Assembly: GCA_011032825.1 (NCBI GenBank)
Contig: JAADJZ010000021.1
Coordinates: 1 to 64,000 of the forward strand
Length of the DNA stretch: 64,000 bases
Source of the DNA: Massariosphaeria phaeospora
Lineage: Eukaryota; Ascomycota; Dothideomycetes; Pleosporales
Direction of reading: 5' to 3'
Position 1 is the stretch's first letter. Each line of letters opens with the position of its first letter. Shown one piece after another: positions 1-11,483 of the stretch. Under the pieces are notes generated by a model. The model did no database searches and was not told the origin of the DNA. It saw only the letters and a program-made list of their open reading frames with translations. The translations under genes were made by a program, and so were the position numbers.

Positions 1-1491
1 ATATAGCTAATAAACTACTAGCTGTACGTAGTAGTAAGCTAGTTAGCAAGCACTAAGCTAAGCGCTTCGTAACGCGTTTAGCTAAGCTTAAAATAGCTTT
101 TAATTAAGCAAAAAATAAGTAAAAAATACTGCAAGAAAATTCTGTAGTTATTAGCGCGTAGTTTAAGCTAGTAGAGAAAACCAAAGCTAAGTACAACGTT
201 TATAACAACAACGTGCACAACTTTCATAAAACTAGCTTCTAAATAAGCGTTATTAGCTCTATAAAAGTTGTTATAAGTTTAAAAAAAAACGCGCTTGTTT
301 TAAGCTAGTCTAGCTAGGTAACTGCAAGTAGGCTATAGTAATCTAAAGTATCTATGCTACTAGGTACGCAATTTCGCTTTTTATTATCTACAAAAAACGC
401 GTTTATATCTTAGCGTAGTACAAGAAAGCTTTAATACTGCGCAATTAAAAGCTTTTAGTTTTTAAAAACTGCTAGACTAACAACGCGCTTGGTTTAGAGT
501 AGTTAAAGCACTTTAACGCGCATACAAAAGCGCGTTAAGTAAAAGCATACAAGCTACTTATACTTAACAAGTACAAAAGCTACTTTAACTAAAAATTTAA
601 AAACTATTGTTTTAAAAACAAAATTTTTACTTTTTGCATGCTACTTTACTTGTTGCACATTCTTTAGCTACTTAACGTAGTTTGCTTTTTGCTATTAAAG
701 CGCAAGTACTTTTAGCGTGTTAGAAACTTAGCACGCTAGCGCGTTTTTTATATTAACAAAAAAAGCTTTTTGCTAGCTTTTAAAAACGCGTTTTTTAAAG
801 TGTTTACAATAGAGAACTATAAAAAAGCGTTTAAAGTTTTAGAGCTAGTTTCTATTAACGCGTAAGTAGTTTTTAATTGTTTTAAAGTACAACTGTGTAC
901 TTCGCTACTACTTTTTGCACTAAAAACGCTGTAGCAGTTAAAAACACTAAGTAATACGCATAAGTTTAGATTTTAGTTAAAGCTTGTACGCAAGTTTTTT
1001 ACTCAATTACCTATTACAACTTAAGTAAGCTTCTTTTAGTTTATAAAAAGTAGTAAGCTAATGCTGTACTAAAACGCGCTTTTTGCTGCTTGCAACAAAG
1101 AGCTTAAAAAGTAACTAGTAGAAATAACTAAGCAAAAATTGCGCAAAAGAAAGTAGATCTAGCAAAGTAGTACTATAGAGTATAAAAGTGCTGCAGCGCA
1201 AGTAGCTACTAAAGCGTTTACAAAACTTTAGCAATTAAAAAAAGCTTATAGTAGTAGTTATTAAAAACGAGCTTAACTAGCTCTACAGCGCTATAGAAAC
1301 TATAGTAAAACTAAGCACAATGCGCAAACGTGCAAAAAAAATACAAAAGTATTTTCTAAATTAAATGCTAGCACAACGTACGTAGACTTTTTGTTTAATA
1401 GCAATAAAATTAGAAATGCGTAACCTAAGTTGGTTATGCCAAGGCTTTTTGTTCTACTTAGTAGAGTGTTCTACTTAGTAGTAGATTACGT
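1..1491 (+). mobile_element. RIP-degraded pogo/Fot1-type transposon relic, truncated by window start
   Basis: Very AT-rich DNA with no open frame. Read on the + strand it follows the transposase gene of the neighbouring element (1502-3350, minus strand), with C replaced by T and G by A. Around 215-420 it matches the region coding the first catalytic Asp and the block after it. Around 1130-1330 it matches the C-terminal part, for example a shared ATAGAGTATA and GCGCAAGTAGCT. The right end is a degenerate TIR finishing in ...TTACGT at 1491 and followed by TA. The 5' part lies outside the window. The homology is seen by eye; RIP as the cause is inference from the direction of the changes. Confidence 0.75.
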
Positions 1492-1501
1492 TATAACGTT
1501 A

Positions 1502-3350
1502 ACGTAAAGTACCAGCGAACCCAACAGACTAGTAAACCCGACAAAATATCTTGGCACAACCAACTCATCTCAAAGAACATCAAATTAATTGCTATTGAAC
1601 AAGGAACCTGCGTACGTCGTGCTAGCTTCAGATTCAGAAGCTTCTTCTGTATTCTTTTGGCAGGTTCGGGCATTGTGCCCTGTATCACCACAGTTTTTAC
1701 AGCGCCGTAGAGCTAGTTGTGCCCTTTCTTGACCCTCCCCACTACGCGCTTTCTTTGATAGCTAAGGTGCTGTAGACGCTTCAGCAGCTACTTGCGCTGA
1801 TCCATTACTATACTCTATTGTGCCACCTGTCTGAATCCGCTTTCGTTTTTGTGATTTTCTTTTTGTTGCTTCTTCAATAGTCTTTTCAAGGCTAGAGATT
1901 CGATCGCGCATTAGCTCAACCTGATGGGCCATCTAGTGGGACCCTTTGACAAGCTGATTAACCCCATCCTTTAGAGATGATGGAGAGGAACCAAGCTTAG
2001 TAGTAATAAGCTTTGATTGCGATCCAAATTCAAGCGTATTGCTTAGAGTCTTTGACTGCCACGGCGTCTCTGGTGCGAGGGGTGGTGGCGGGGTACACAG
2101 CCGTACTTCAAGACGATCAAAGACCACCTGCGCGTTGATAGGGACTAGCTCTGAGGCCTCAAAGGCCTTTTTGCAGTTCTTTGTCGTAAATACCTCGAAA
2201 AACGCGTCTCTAAAGGCTGGCAGGAAGCCTTCCTTGTTGATATGGAAGACGCGCCGGCGCGCCAAGTCTCAAACGCGTTGGGAGTACTTCAGCTTCAGCG
2301 GCGAGAAGCAGACCACATCCAGCGGCTGAAGGATATAGGATGAATGGGCCGGCATGCAGAGCGTGAGGATCTTGTTCTCAAGGCAATAGTCTTTGAAATC
2401 CTGAGATTGGTGGCTCTCATGGCCGTCCAAAATGAGCAGCCGATACTCTCCTACCTGACGCGCCTTTGTATGCGCGTCAAAATGCTTCAACCACTCAAGA
2501 CCAAGAGCGTTGTTTGTCCAGCCGTTCTCAGAGACTGAGAGCTTCCAATTGCCAGGTATAGAGTCCTCCTCGTACCATGCTGAGATGTGAACGCGCCCTT
2601 TGTAGATAATAAATGGCGGGATCGCGTACCCTGCGGCGCAGATGCTCTGGATAACTGTTACCCACTCCCGATCGCCTGGCTGGATAAGATTAGGTCGAGT
2701 ACGTCTTTGAGAGCCTGTGACGACTTTCATAGACCCAATAACACCTATCTGGAAGCCAGTTTCGTCAAAGTTGTGTATATCATCATCCTGGATGCCGTAC
2801 TTGGCTTTGGTATCCCTAACAAGCTTGAACCACGCGCCAATCACCTCAGGATCTTCCTGTTGTATCCTCTGCCGGTCCTTTGCTCGATTGAAGGCCATCT
2901 TAAGCTCGCCTGAACGCGTTACAAATCTCTTAGCCCAGTTCTTGCCCACTGGCTCTCCACCCCGCGCAGCTACTAGTTTATCTCCTATATCTCCTACCTC
3001 AGACAGCCGGGGGGCAAATCCTCGCGAATCAAGGTCGAGGATATATTGGATAATCGTCTGCTCTTCAGTCGCAGTAAGCTTTGAGGATGTAGGTCGTGTT
3101 TGAGCTCGAAATAGAATTCCTCTGGCGCGTTCAGAGAGAGTATGGTGTTTAACGTTAAAGGCACTAGCAGCAGCTCGATAGCTTCGGAATTGGCCGGAAT
3201 TATAAGCTTCAAGAGCAAGCTGAAGTCTCCCTTCGTGTTGGTGTAATAACGCGTTAGTTGGTTGAGACATATCGCGTTGATGGGGGAGGTAGTAGTCTTG
3301 GCAAATTTTGTCGAGTTCACTGGTCTGTCGGGTTCGCTGGTGCTTTACGT
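1502..3350 (-). mobile_element. pogo/Fot1-type DNA transposon 'element A', near-complete
   Basis: An 1849-bp element with TIRs starting ACGTAAAG[T/C]ACCAGCGAACCC at both ends (1502 onward, and the complement ending at 3350). TA lies on each side (1500-1501 and 3351-3352), the duplication expected for the Tc1/mariner superfamily. Each TIR is about 50 bp and contains two imperfect copies of an ACCAG[C/T]GAAC[C/T]C[G/A]AC unit, probably the transposase binding sites. The single gene inside is a transposase read on the minus strand. The element is far less AT-rich than its left neighbour, so it is a younger or less mutated copy. Confidence 0.9.
1585..3270 (-). pseudogene. pogo-type DDE transposase with three in-frame stops
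   Basis: The frame starts at ATG 3270 (MSQPTNALLH...) and runs 562 codons to TAA 1585-1587, a usual length for Fot1-like transposases. It has an N-terminal helix-turn-helix region with a CENP-B-like segment (about residues 10-150). The DDE catalytic core follows with NFDETGF (first Asp), LILDGHESH (second Asp) and LQPLDV (third Asp). A C-terminal zinc knuckle is visible (CKNCGDTGHNARTC). Three stops interrupt the single frame: TGA at 2269-2271, TAG at 1933-1935 and TAG near 1762. The TGA fits CGA to TGA; the TAGs fit CAG to TAG. No indel is needed to keep the frame, so this is a recently disabled gene. It could supply no full protein as it stands. Confidence 0.88.
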
Positions 3351-3656
3351 TATATATTTATCTTTTTATTTTTTACTTTCTTGTAATATTAGAGAATGTA
3401 TTCTTTAGATCTAGTTTTGATTTTACTATACTTCTAGAGTGCATATTACACTTTGAATTTAGAAATTACGAACTGCAGTAGCTGCACGCGTAGTTTGTAG
3501 TTTGTAGTGTTACGAAGCTAAAGTGTAGTGCTGCGTAGCTTTCGCCTTTCTAAATTACTATACAAAGAAGCCTAACATAAACACTAAGGTTATTCAGAAC
3601 AAGCTAGTTAATTTATTGTGTCGTCGACTTCTAAACTAAAGCGCTGGACGCTAAGG
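3351..3656. other. AT-rich flank between transposon and first gene
   Basis: About 300 bases of AT-rich sequence with long T and A runs up to about 3600, then a sharp rise in GC. No gene is recognisable. It marks the boundary between the transposon block and the gene-rich part and includes the 3' flank of the RBR-like gene. Confidence 0.6.
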
Positions 3657-4938
3657 TTAGGGCGCTCCGAGACCAGGACGTCGAGGTGGAGGCGCTCCGA
3701 AACCAGGAAGTTGAGGTGGAGGCGCTCCCGGATGCCGATGCGCTCCTAGGGCTTCGGGTGCTACAGGGCCGTGAAGTGCTACAACTGGCCGGTGACGCTG
3801 GAAAGCCTGTTGCCACATGAAGCCATTGAGCTGGTTCCCGTTATCATCCACCCAGTTCATAGGGTCCGCTGCGAGGTTTCCCGGCCTGTTCGGGCAGTTT
3901 GGCCCATACTGCATGTACGTATTGTATTCTTGTAGGCACAAGAAACAAAAATCGACCTTACAATTGCTGCCTGTAGAGCTGCGTTAGCGATGCTTGTGAT
4001 CAAGAATATGTTCATCGTACACTTGATGTGGTTGGTCACAGCCACCATTCTTCTCAATATTCAAACCACATTTTGGGCATGCCTTTGCTCCCATCTCCTT
4101 GATTGCCTGGACTGAATGCGTGTCTTCAATTACTTTTTGCTTGTCGCACCCGCTGTCCTTATGCCAGGGCCGGTTGCAAATGAGGCAGAGACCGAAGTTG
4201 CAGTATGGGCATTCGATCTTCTGTTTTGTCTTCCGTTTGTTGGTTCCCTTGGGGCCACAGTTCTCGATGGAAAAGTAATGGCCGCAGTCAGAGCTCAAGC
4301 AGGCGATGTGATCGCCGCTGACGCGGAGGTAATGAAGAGTTATCGCATCGTCCCAACTACACTTGGTTAGCTTCGTTGACCTTTTGATTCAAAGGGTATA
4401 CGCACTTCTGAAAGACGCCCTTGGGTACCATTTGTCGCACCGCTTCGCAATCCAGCACACCATCACAGTCATGGAAGGGGCACTCGAGCACCGCATCGTC
4501 CAATTGCCGGTCCAGTACCTTCGACTTGAGCTGCTTCTGCACGCAAACCAAGCAAGTGTCGCGGAAATACTCGCAGAAGTCCAAACCCTCCAGCTGCCTA
4601 TAGCATCGAGGACCCTTCTCAGTGGCGCAGATAATGCACTCTTTCGGTTTTGCTTTGGGCTGCCTCTTAGTCTTAGTTTTGACTTTGGCCTCAGGCTTAG
4701 TGCGTTCATCATCGTCGTCCTCCTCTTCCTTGGCGGCGGGCTTTGGATTTGTCTTACTGTTTGCTTTCCTCTTGCCTACCCCGGTTGGACTGATTCCCGG
4801 TGTGCGGCCAGCTACTGCCTGGCTTGTCGAATCGGAGATCACAAAGGAGTCGTCGGCACGAGATCCTGCCAATGCGCCGGAGCGGCTATAATTGACGCGA
4901 CCGCCAGGGTTGAGTCGCAGTCGAGTGGTGGGCGCCAT
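3657..4938 (-). pseudogene. RBR-type (RING/IBR) E3-like protein with a 4-bp frameshift
   Basis: Start ATG 4938; proposed exons 4938-4406, 4356-4021 and 3970-3657, with introns of 49 and 50 nt. A disordered, Lys-rich N-terminus (about 110 residues, acidic run EEEDDDDE) precedes a cysteine-rich TRIAD-like region. It starts with CIICATEK and CLVC, then CPFHDC, an IBR block (CLSSDC, CPYCNFGLC, WHKDSGC), and a last CPKCG...GGC...CKVDFCFLC. RBR proteins are ubiquitin ligases that pass ubiquitin through a RING2 cysteine. In exon 2 the 8 bases at 4029-4036 are a tandem TGGT-TGGT. With both copies the frame is lost inside the last zinc motif; with one copy it would continue and join exon 3 through a canonical intron, giving about 392 residues. 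The tail is proline-rich. It borders the transposon block. An assembly error is the alternative to a real mutation. Confidence 0.75.
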
Positions 4939-5742
4939 GGTTGTTTGTTGATTTCTTGTGTTGTTGTTTGGTCATTGTCAGTGTCAGTCAGGCGTTTTAC
5001 CTACGTATGCTGCAGGTTCCCGTAACGGCGGTCTGCTGCAACAGGCCCGTGCGCAAGGTGAATGGCGAATGGTCAGTTGCTAGAGGCAACGGCGCCTCAC
5101 ATGAGCTACGAAGGTCTTAGTGCGAGATCGGCTCGGGCGCTGGGGCTTGGAAACGGGCATCTTGGTTGAGGCGGCGGGCGTAAATGTTGGCATGGTGTCG
5201 TAGTCACATAGCGTGATGGGGAAAGAGTAAATACGGGTAGAGGGCGGCCATCAGCGCTGAATCGCCCGTACAACGGCTTCGAGGTACGACTAAGCACGCG
5301 TGGTCCAAATTCAGACTCAACGGACAGAAATCTCGCCCCTTGCCAAGCTTGCTCAATGTTGACTGGTGAAATAATCATAACAGCTTTCACCCGATGAGCA
5401 GTATACCTAGGCGCTTCATAAACCGAGACATATAATCTTTTGCATATCAAGTTTTGCCGTCGCTGTTCAAGCGCTTTTACTCGCTTCTTCTGATCTGTGA
5501 CTATCAGCGCGTGCTAAGTCTAGATGTGAGCCAGAAAGTATTTCTTACTAGTTTTCTTGAGTCATCTTAGTGTATACTTTCCTAGATCCAAACAATATAT
5601 GCATAGAGGGGCGAATGCGTGTCACTAGGTAATCCGCGGGTACGATTCATGTCGGAATATTCGGCTTATCTCTCCGAGCTGTCTTAAACATTAATCAACC
5701 CGGGAGCAAAGACACCGCGAAAGTTCTAATCATGCCTCCTTC
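4939..5742. other. intergenic region between RBR-like gene and GH92 gene
   Basis: About 800 bases holding the promoter of the RBR-like gene (minus strand) and the 3' flank of the mannosidase gene. A short minus-strand open stretch at 5106-5450 has no domain, no intron support and skewed composition, so it is not annotated. Confidence 0.5.
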
Positions 5743-8448
5743 TCATTTTCTCGACTGTCCCATTCCTACTCCCAAACCCGCATACTCGCTTAAACTCGGC
5801 GGTAGATCTTCCACCCGAGTCCCCCACGTACTTTCGTTTTTTCCTAGTGTTAACACCAACTCTTTCCCCTCAGTAAAGAAACTATGATCAATCCAATTGT
5901 TAGTATAATCCTCGCCGTTTAGTGTCGCAGACTGAATATAGATGTTCTGGTAGGATGGGTCGAAATTGACGTTGCGAATAGTGGCTGTCTTGCTAGTGAG
6001 CGGCGAGGTGATGGATACCGAGCCGAAGAAAGGTGGCGTGATAAGGTAAACGTTCTGGCCAGGATTGGGAAAGAGACCCATCCTAAGATAAGTTAGTGGG
6101 CAGATCGGGATAAGTCGGGCAGGACGGGTTTTACATTGACATTGCGACGAATGAGCCCATAGCGCCAGAATCGTCATTGCCGGGGAGTCCAGCGTTGGTG
6201 GGCGAGAAATAGCGAGGGATATAAAAATGAGAACGTAGAGCTGAGAGTGCTGGGCGGCCCGCGTAGTGGTATTGAAATACTGTTAGGAAGGAAGGCTGGA
6301 AAGTGTATTAGCAAATGGCCATGTCTGCATTGACTACCGCGTATTATTACCTCATTGCCAATGTAGGTAATGTTCTGATCATGTAAATAATCCAATCGCT
6401 TCACAAAACCATTTGGACCTCCATAAAGGGAGATAAGCCCTGCTTGGTCGCCTGGGACATAGCTGCAACCGATTGTCAGCAAAAGGTTCAAGTGCACGTT
6501 GACTTATACTCACAAACCATACTCCCACAAGCTCGACTCGAAGGTCTCCTGGCCCGTGTTTTGCAATGAGCACACTCTTGGCCCAGGATCGATGGTCGAG
6601 CACCAGAGAGGATCTTGGTTGTGCCACGTCCCATTCAAGTACTTTCCCTGGAAGAAGCCAGTAAAACTCGTATCTCGGCCATCGAACAGGAAGCTCTTTT
6701 GGTCTTCGTTGTATAAGCTCTTCCAGTTTTCACTCCTTGCTCTGTACTTCTCTACATCCTCTTCCTTACCACCTAGTCCATCGCCCATCTGCGCTATGCA
6801 GAAATCATTATAGGCATATTCGAGAGTACGAGACACGCTACGAGTCATAGTACCGAAGCCCTTGTAGTCGAAGTCTTGGGTCGGGATATAACCTAGTGAT
6901 TTCCAGCTATCGAGACCTCCGCGTCCCTCGTTGGACCAGTCGTATGGTTCCACTTCAGCGTCTTTGATAACAGCTTCGTAACCTTTCTGCCAGTCGATAC
7001 CGTTATTGAGGCCTTTGATATAACCATCCGTAAGCACGACATCTGCATTTGAGCCGCCCTGTGTGTATCCTTTCGACAGCGTCATGCGACAGTCGGGTAA
7101 CCAGCCTTCGTAGCCGTATGTGTCAATCAGGGAACGAATCATATGTGTAACACCTGCTGGGTCGAGTATTGTAAGGAAGGGAATTTGTGACCTGAAGCTG
7201 TCCCAGAGACAGTAAAACGAGTCAAAATATGGCTCAGTAGTTTGCCATTTCGGATTTTCACCAGTGTAATTTTGGGGGTTGACCATGGTTCGGTAAATTC
7301 CAGAATAGAAGTTAGTAACTAGAGAGGTATCGACTCCTGTGGTTGAGACGGTTATCGGGGAAAGCTTCTCGTTCCAGGCGTCTTCGGCAGCTTTGTGTGT
7401 AACATCAAAATCGAAATTCGGTATTTCCGTTTCGGCGCTTCGGCAGGCTTGCTCACTGCTAATTAGACTAACGGCGATTCGAGCAAGGACGCCTTCTGTG
7501 GGGTTAGATGAAAACCGAATGAACCCACCACCTGGCAGAGGAAAGTTGTTAATGGACCGCGAAATCTTCAGTTCTTTTACATCCGCGCTGGCACGAGTGT
7601 TGGCGAAAATTCCGTTATCACGTATATCGGCTCCCTTGAAATCAGCACAGAAGTAACCCGTCCAAGTACCGGAACCAAAACTTGGCAGAAAGCGAGCACT
7701 CCCTCTCATGCGACCGGTTTGGGCGTTGACGGAGATGGTGGCGTTGTCCTGGCGCGAATCGGCCAGATCGGTAAGATCCAGTAGAATGAGTGGACTTGTT
7801 CCGTTTCCAGTTGAAGGGAACTTGAAACGGAACAGAGAGGTGTGCTGAGCGGCCGACATATCTGCGGCTACTCCACTCAATAGAGTGATGCCAAAATACC
7901 CAGGACTGGCCTTGACAGAGTCTACAATATAAGGTATCTTCCTTTCTTTCTTGGGGAAAACGCAGCGGTTGAGGTCGTCGCTAGGGCATGAAGCATATGG
8001 AAAGAACGCGAAGTTCCCGAGCGAGGGGCTACCCCCTGCAGTTGGTCAATATGGGAGAGATCTGACAGGATAAGTCGACAGTACATACCAGTACCGCTGT
8101 CATGCATAGTGCTGAATCCAGTCACGTTCCCGTTCTCGGTGGTGAAACCTCCTTGGTTACTACCAGAGTCGACATCGGCGACGGCCTTCGCCATGCCTGG
8201 AAGAAGTCAGTAAAGTCCAGGTGCAGACGAATCAGGCCAAACGCACCATACGGTAGAGTGGCACCGGCAAACACATTGCCTACAAAGTTAGATATGCGCT
8301 CCCAGCGTTTGCGTGTCAATGTCCACGAACCTCCATTCGCGCTTCCAATCAACGGATCCACATATTTCAAGTTATTAGTGATGTTCTGCGTGAGGGCAAC
8401 GTTGAGAACGAAAGACGAGAACAGTAGGAGACGGCCTTTTACAGCCAT
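5743..8448 (-). CDS. secreted GH92 alpha-mannosidase
   Basis: Six exons: 8448-8247, 8196-8089, 8035-6514, 6462-6351, 6295-6135 and 6082-5743. The five introns are 50-55 nt with GT-AG ends, and the lengths sum to 815 codons (814 aa). The chosen ATG gives a hydrophobic signal peptide (MAVKGRLLLFSSFVLNVALT); an upstream in-frame ATG at 8496 would bury it. The family hallmark is early: YVDPLIGSANGG, then GATLPYGM, and HDSGTGG assembled across intron 2. Later blocks are WDSFRSQIPFLT, DGYIKG, WEYGFYVPGDQAG and AGLPGNDDSGAMG. GH92 enzymes are calcium-dependent exo-acting alpha-mannosidases, mostly alpha-1,2; here the likely substrate is fungal or host mannan or N-glycan outside the cell. The next gene upstream on the same strand is a Zn2Cys6 regulator. 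The reading is intact. Confidence 0.93.
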
Positions 8449-9179
8449 GGCTAGTATTGCTGAACGGCAAATCAGGGTGGAGGGCTGAATGCGCAAGAAT
8501 CACGGCGGGACATGCGCGAGTTTTTGAGTCTTCTAAGTATGCAGGTACACGTCAATTCCCATGGAAGATCGGATAAGCACAGGACAGGTGGGGAAGGTGT
8601 GACAAGGGTCACGGGCATCGCGGGAGGTATGGGATAAATAGTGTGTAGAACCTCAGGAGGCCCAATCAAAGTAGATTGGCTGACGGCAAGCGTTTGCATC
8701 GGAGAGGACGGGCTGGGTCAATCTTCCTACCTTGGCACTGGCACGGCGCATGCGTGGTTGTTGGCAATGCCCGGGGCAGATGCATTTGAATATCATGCGA
8801 AGCAACGATAGGAGTGTGCCACATGGGCATTCTACTTGCCATCGACCCGGAGGCATCGCCGGGCGAGTGGCAGAAACGGGTCGCCGGGAGGGCGTCGACA
8901 CTGGACAGAGGGGGTGGAACATAGCGGGCTGGACAGACGAACGAAGGTTGAGGTAAGCTTTGTGGACGGTGGACGGTGAGGGTGAGGGTGGCGTTGAGGT
9001 GCGGGGTCGGGGGACGAGTCGGAGCCGGCGTCGGCCCGTGCTGCATCCGTCAGGGGCACCCGTGGACCGCTGAGGGGCTCCCGTCCGGATCGGGCATGTG
9101 CCTATGTGGTGTGTCCAACAACGGGCAGCAACCAACATCACATGCCCATCCACGCCGCCAGATTGCCACACTCAAGCAC
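8449..9179. other. promoter region of GH92 gene / 3' flank of regulator gene
   Basis: About 730 bases, GC-rich in the middle (8700-9060) with short simple repeats such as GGTGAGGGTGAGGGTGG near 8976. No coding region is supported. It should contain the GH92 promoter (minus strand) and the 3' end of the regulator transcript. Confidence 0.5.
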
Positions 9180-11483
9180 TCAGGCCTGCGCCATTGGAGT
9201 CGCTGCACGCATCAAAGTCCCGCCGTTGGCTATATCGGCGCCACCTATGCCTACGTTAGGCATCAGCAGAGCGTCCTGGTCACGTCCGAGACCCGCAAGA
9301 TGCGTCGTCCATGGCTCCAGTCCTTCAGCCCAGACGCGGAGGGCTTCGTCTATATCCAGACATGAGTACTGTAAGTCGTGGAACTGGACGGGAAGAGAGG
9401 ACATCGTCGAGGGCAGCGCGTGGTCCGCGGTTGCTGTGCGGATGACCTTTTCAAGCCGTCGGGCATATGGCCACCGAAGCCCGCAGATTTTGAGACTGTG
9501 GACGAGAAGGTCGAGGTTCTGGGGTATCTGGACGTCGAGTAGTTTTGCGTGGACTGCAGTTCGTCAATCTGGTAGTCACCGTCGTAGGTACTAGGCTGGT
9601 CGTACCTACGAAAAATCTCGATGCGACGAAAATGCATGAGATAATCAGCGGGCTGATATTCTCTAGATGACTTTCCTCCATGCTTTGAAGCAAGCCTGCG
9701 ATACTATCGCAAGCATCTAGACATCGCTGTATAGCATGGTACCACGGTCCTTGGTCATCGTCTAGGCCGGATGGTGGCAAAGCGAGTCTTTGGTACAGCG
9801 ATATTGTCGCCCTATTACGAATATCAGCAATCAGCGATCAGACGTCGACTCTTGTGCCTCTGGCACCACGTACAAATCAAGAGCGCAATGAGTCAAGACG
9901 ATGTTAGGATCGTAAGCTTCACCCTTCTCAGTAGCGGTCTTTTCCTGGGCAATTACGAACTTTGCCCGCCAATTGATGAGTCGTTCGTCCACCGCCTTGC
10001 ACTCGCCCTGCCACCTCACTCGTTCCGTGGCCAGTTGCGTATCGAACGACTGCTGCAGAAAGCAATGGACATGGAACAGCTCACTGGTGACAAGCATGGC
10101 GTACAGAGAATACGTTGAAGACATCCCGAAGTCGCCAAAGGCCCATGCGCTAATGACGGCCTCTGGAAAGGCCCATATAGTGTCATTGCATGGCAACAGG
10201 CCGGTATATTCTGGCTTCGAAATGTTAACATTCCAGGCTGCTCCTACCGTGGACGAGCCGTCGAGTACTGTAGTAATAAGTTAGTAAGTTCAGGTAGATG
10301 GCCAAACCATTCGTTACCTTCGGTCATCCAATACGCTCGAATTTTCTCCTCCCTGTCCACTAGGGAAACAGGCAGTGGCAGCATTCGCGGTGGGATAGTA
10401 GAGAGCTGATGAAAATTATCGCACTGATTAGCCACAAGATCCCGTAGCCCGAGCTGAGTGCCCATCCGTTTGGCGAGCGCGACGAGGTTCCAGAACTCAC
10501 TCAGTCTTCCGGCGCCGTAGTCTCGAATCGTCAAGATCAGAACAGCCTGCAGAGATTGGAGAGAAAGATGGCCAATCGCCTCCATGATAACCTGACGTCG
10601 TAGGTCATCTGATAAGACATGTCTTTGATCGTTGGTCAGGGAATCGAAACGGCGTGAGTGTGTAATAGTGACTGCAGCGATTGCTCTGAAAACGATATAG
10701 TGCACTGTGCTTGACATGATCGACGATACCTGCAGCACCTCGAGTAAGGAAGGCTGGTGGAGAATCGGGAACCATGGTTGGTATTTCTCGAACCACGCTT
10801 GACACAGTTCTTCAAGTATGCTGGGTGATAGTGGGTCAAAGTCTGGAGGTGAGTATCCTGCGCGCCAAGAGCTGGTGTGCGCTGCGGTAGTGGGTGCGTG
10901 GTGCAGTGACTGGTTAGTTGGACTAGAGCTGGCGATGCTGTTAATGTTAGTAGGAGACGTTGATGCTATCGCACTGGTTAGTGATGGGCTAGAATGGAGC
11001 TGCGGCTTGCCCACCGGTACGGTCGGCCTTCAGCAACTGTACTTCTTGCTCCAACTTGGCTAGAACTCTGAGATCAGTATGAGCGCGCCAGTATCGAAAG
11101 ACATTGGTGGTGCTAACTTAGTCTCTCTTCCAGCTCTGACACATAGCCTGCTCTCAGCCCTGGCTTGTTCCTGACCGCGACTGGAGCGGATGCACATTAG
11201 TCATGTCTCATATTCCCAAGGCTGGGCAAATGTCCGCAGTCCGGAAGAGGTACATACTGTACTGGCATTGAACCCCACCTCTCGAGCAGCTATCGCATTT
11301 CGGTACCTTTCGGTTGCAGCGAACTTTTCTTTGACGACAGAGGACGCAGCTGTTCAATCAGCCGGCAAACGGACAATGTCGGCCTGGAAAAACTCACACT
11401 GTTCTGCTTAGCGGGAGGCGTTCTGGGTGGCTCTCCCGCTCCATGTCTATGTCGCTCTGCAGCAAGTCTTCGTCGTGAGACAT
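9180..11483 (-). CDS. Zn2Cys6 fungal transcription factor
   Basis: Start ATG 11483. Proposed exons: 11483-11398, 11349-11258, 11180-11118, 11065 to about 10318 (see below), 10267-9874, 9811-9606 and 9553-9180. Exon 2 codes a full binuclear zinc cluster: CVLC, RQRKVRC, NRKVPKC, DSC, SRGGVQC, in the spacing C-x2-C-x6-C-x6-C-x2-C-x6-C. The linker (NKPGLRAGYVSELEERL) and a coiled-coil start (LAKLEQEVQLL) follow, then the fungal-specific middle homology region (WFEKYQPWFPILHQPSLLE; DYGAGRLSEFWNLVALAKRMG). Exon 4 has one problem: the coiled-coil frame and the downstream frame differ, so either an unrecognised intron (possibly starting GTGGGC at 11014) or an indel lies between about 11020 and 10870. 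The other junctions keep phase. A nuclear DNA-binding regulator is expected; control of the adjacent GH92 gene is only a guess. Confidence 0.85.

Noticed and set aside
5106..5450. Minus-strand open stretch of 114 codons
   Set aside because: No domain, no splice logic, lies in an intergenic gap; composition like non-coding flank.
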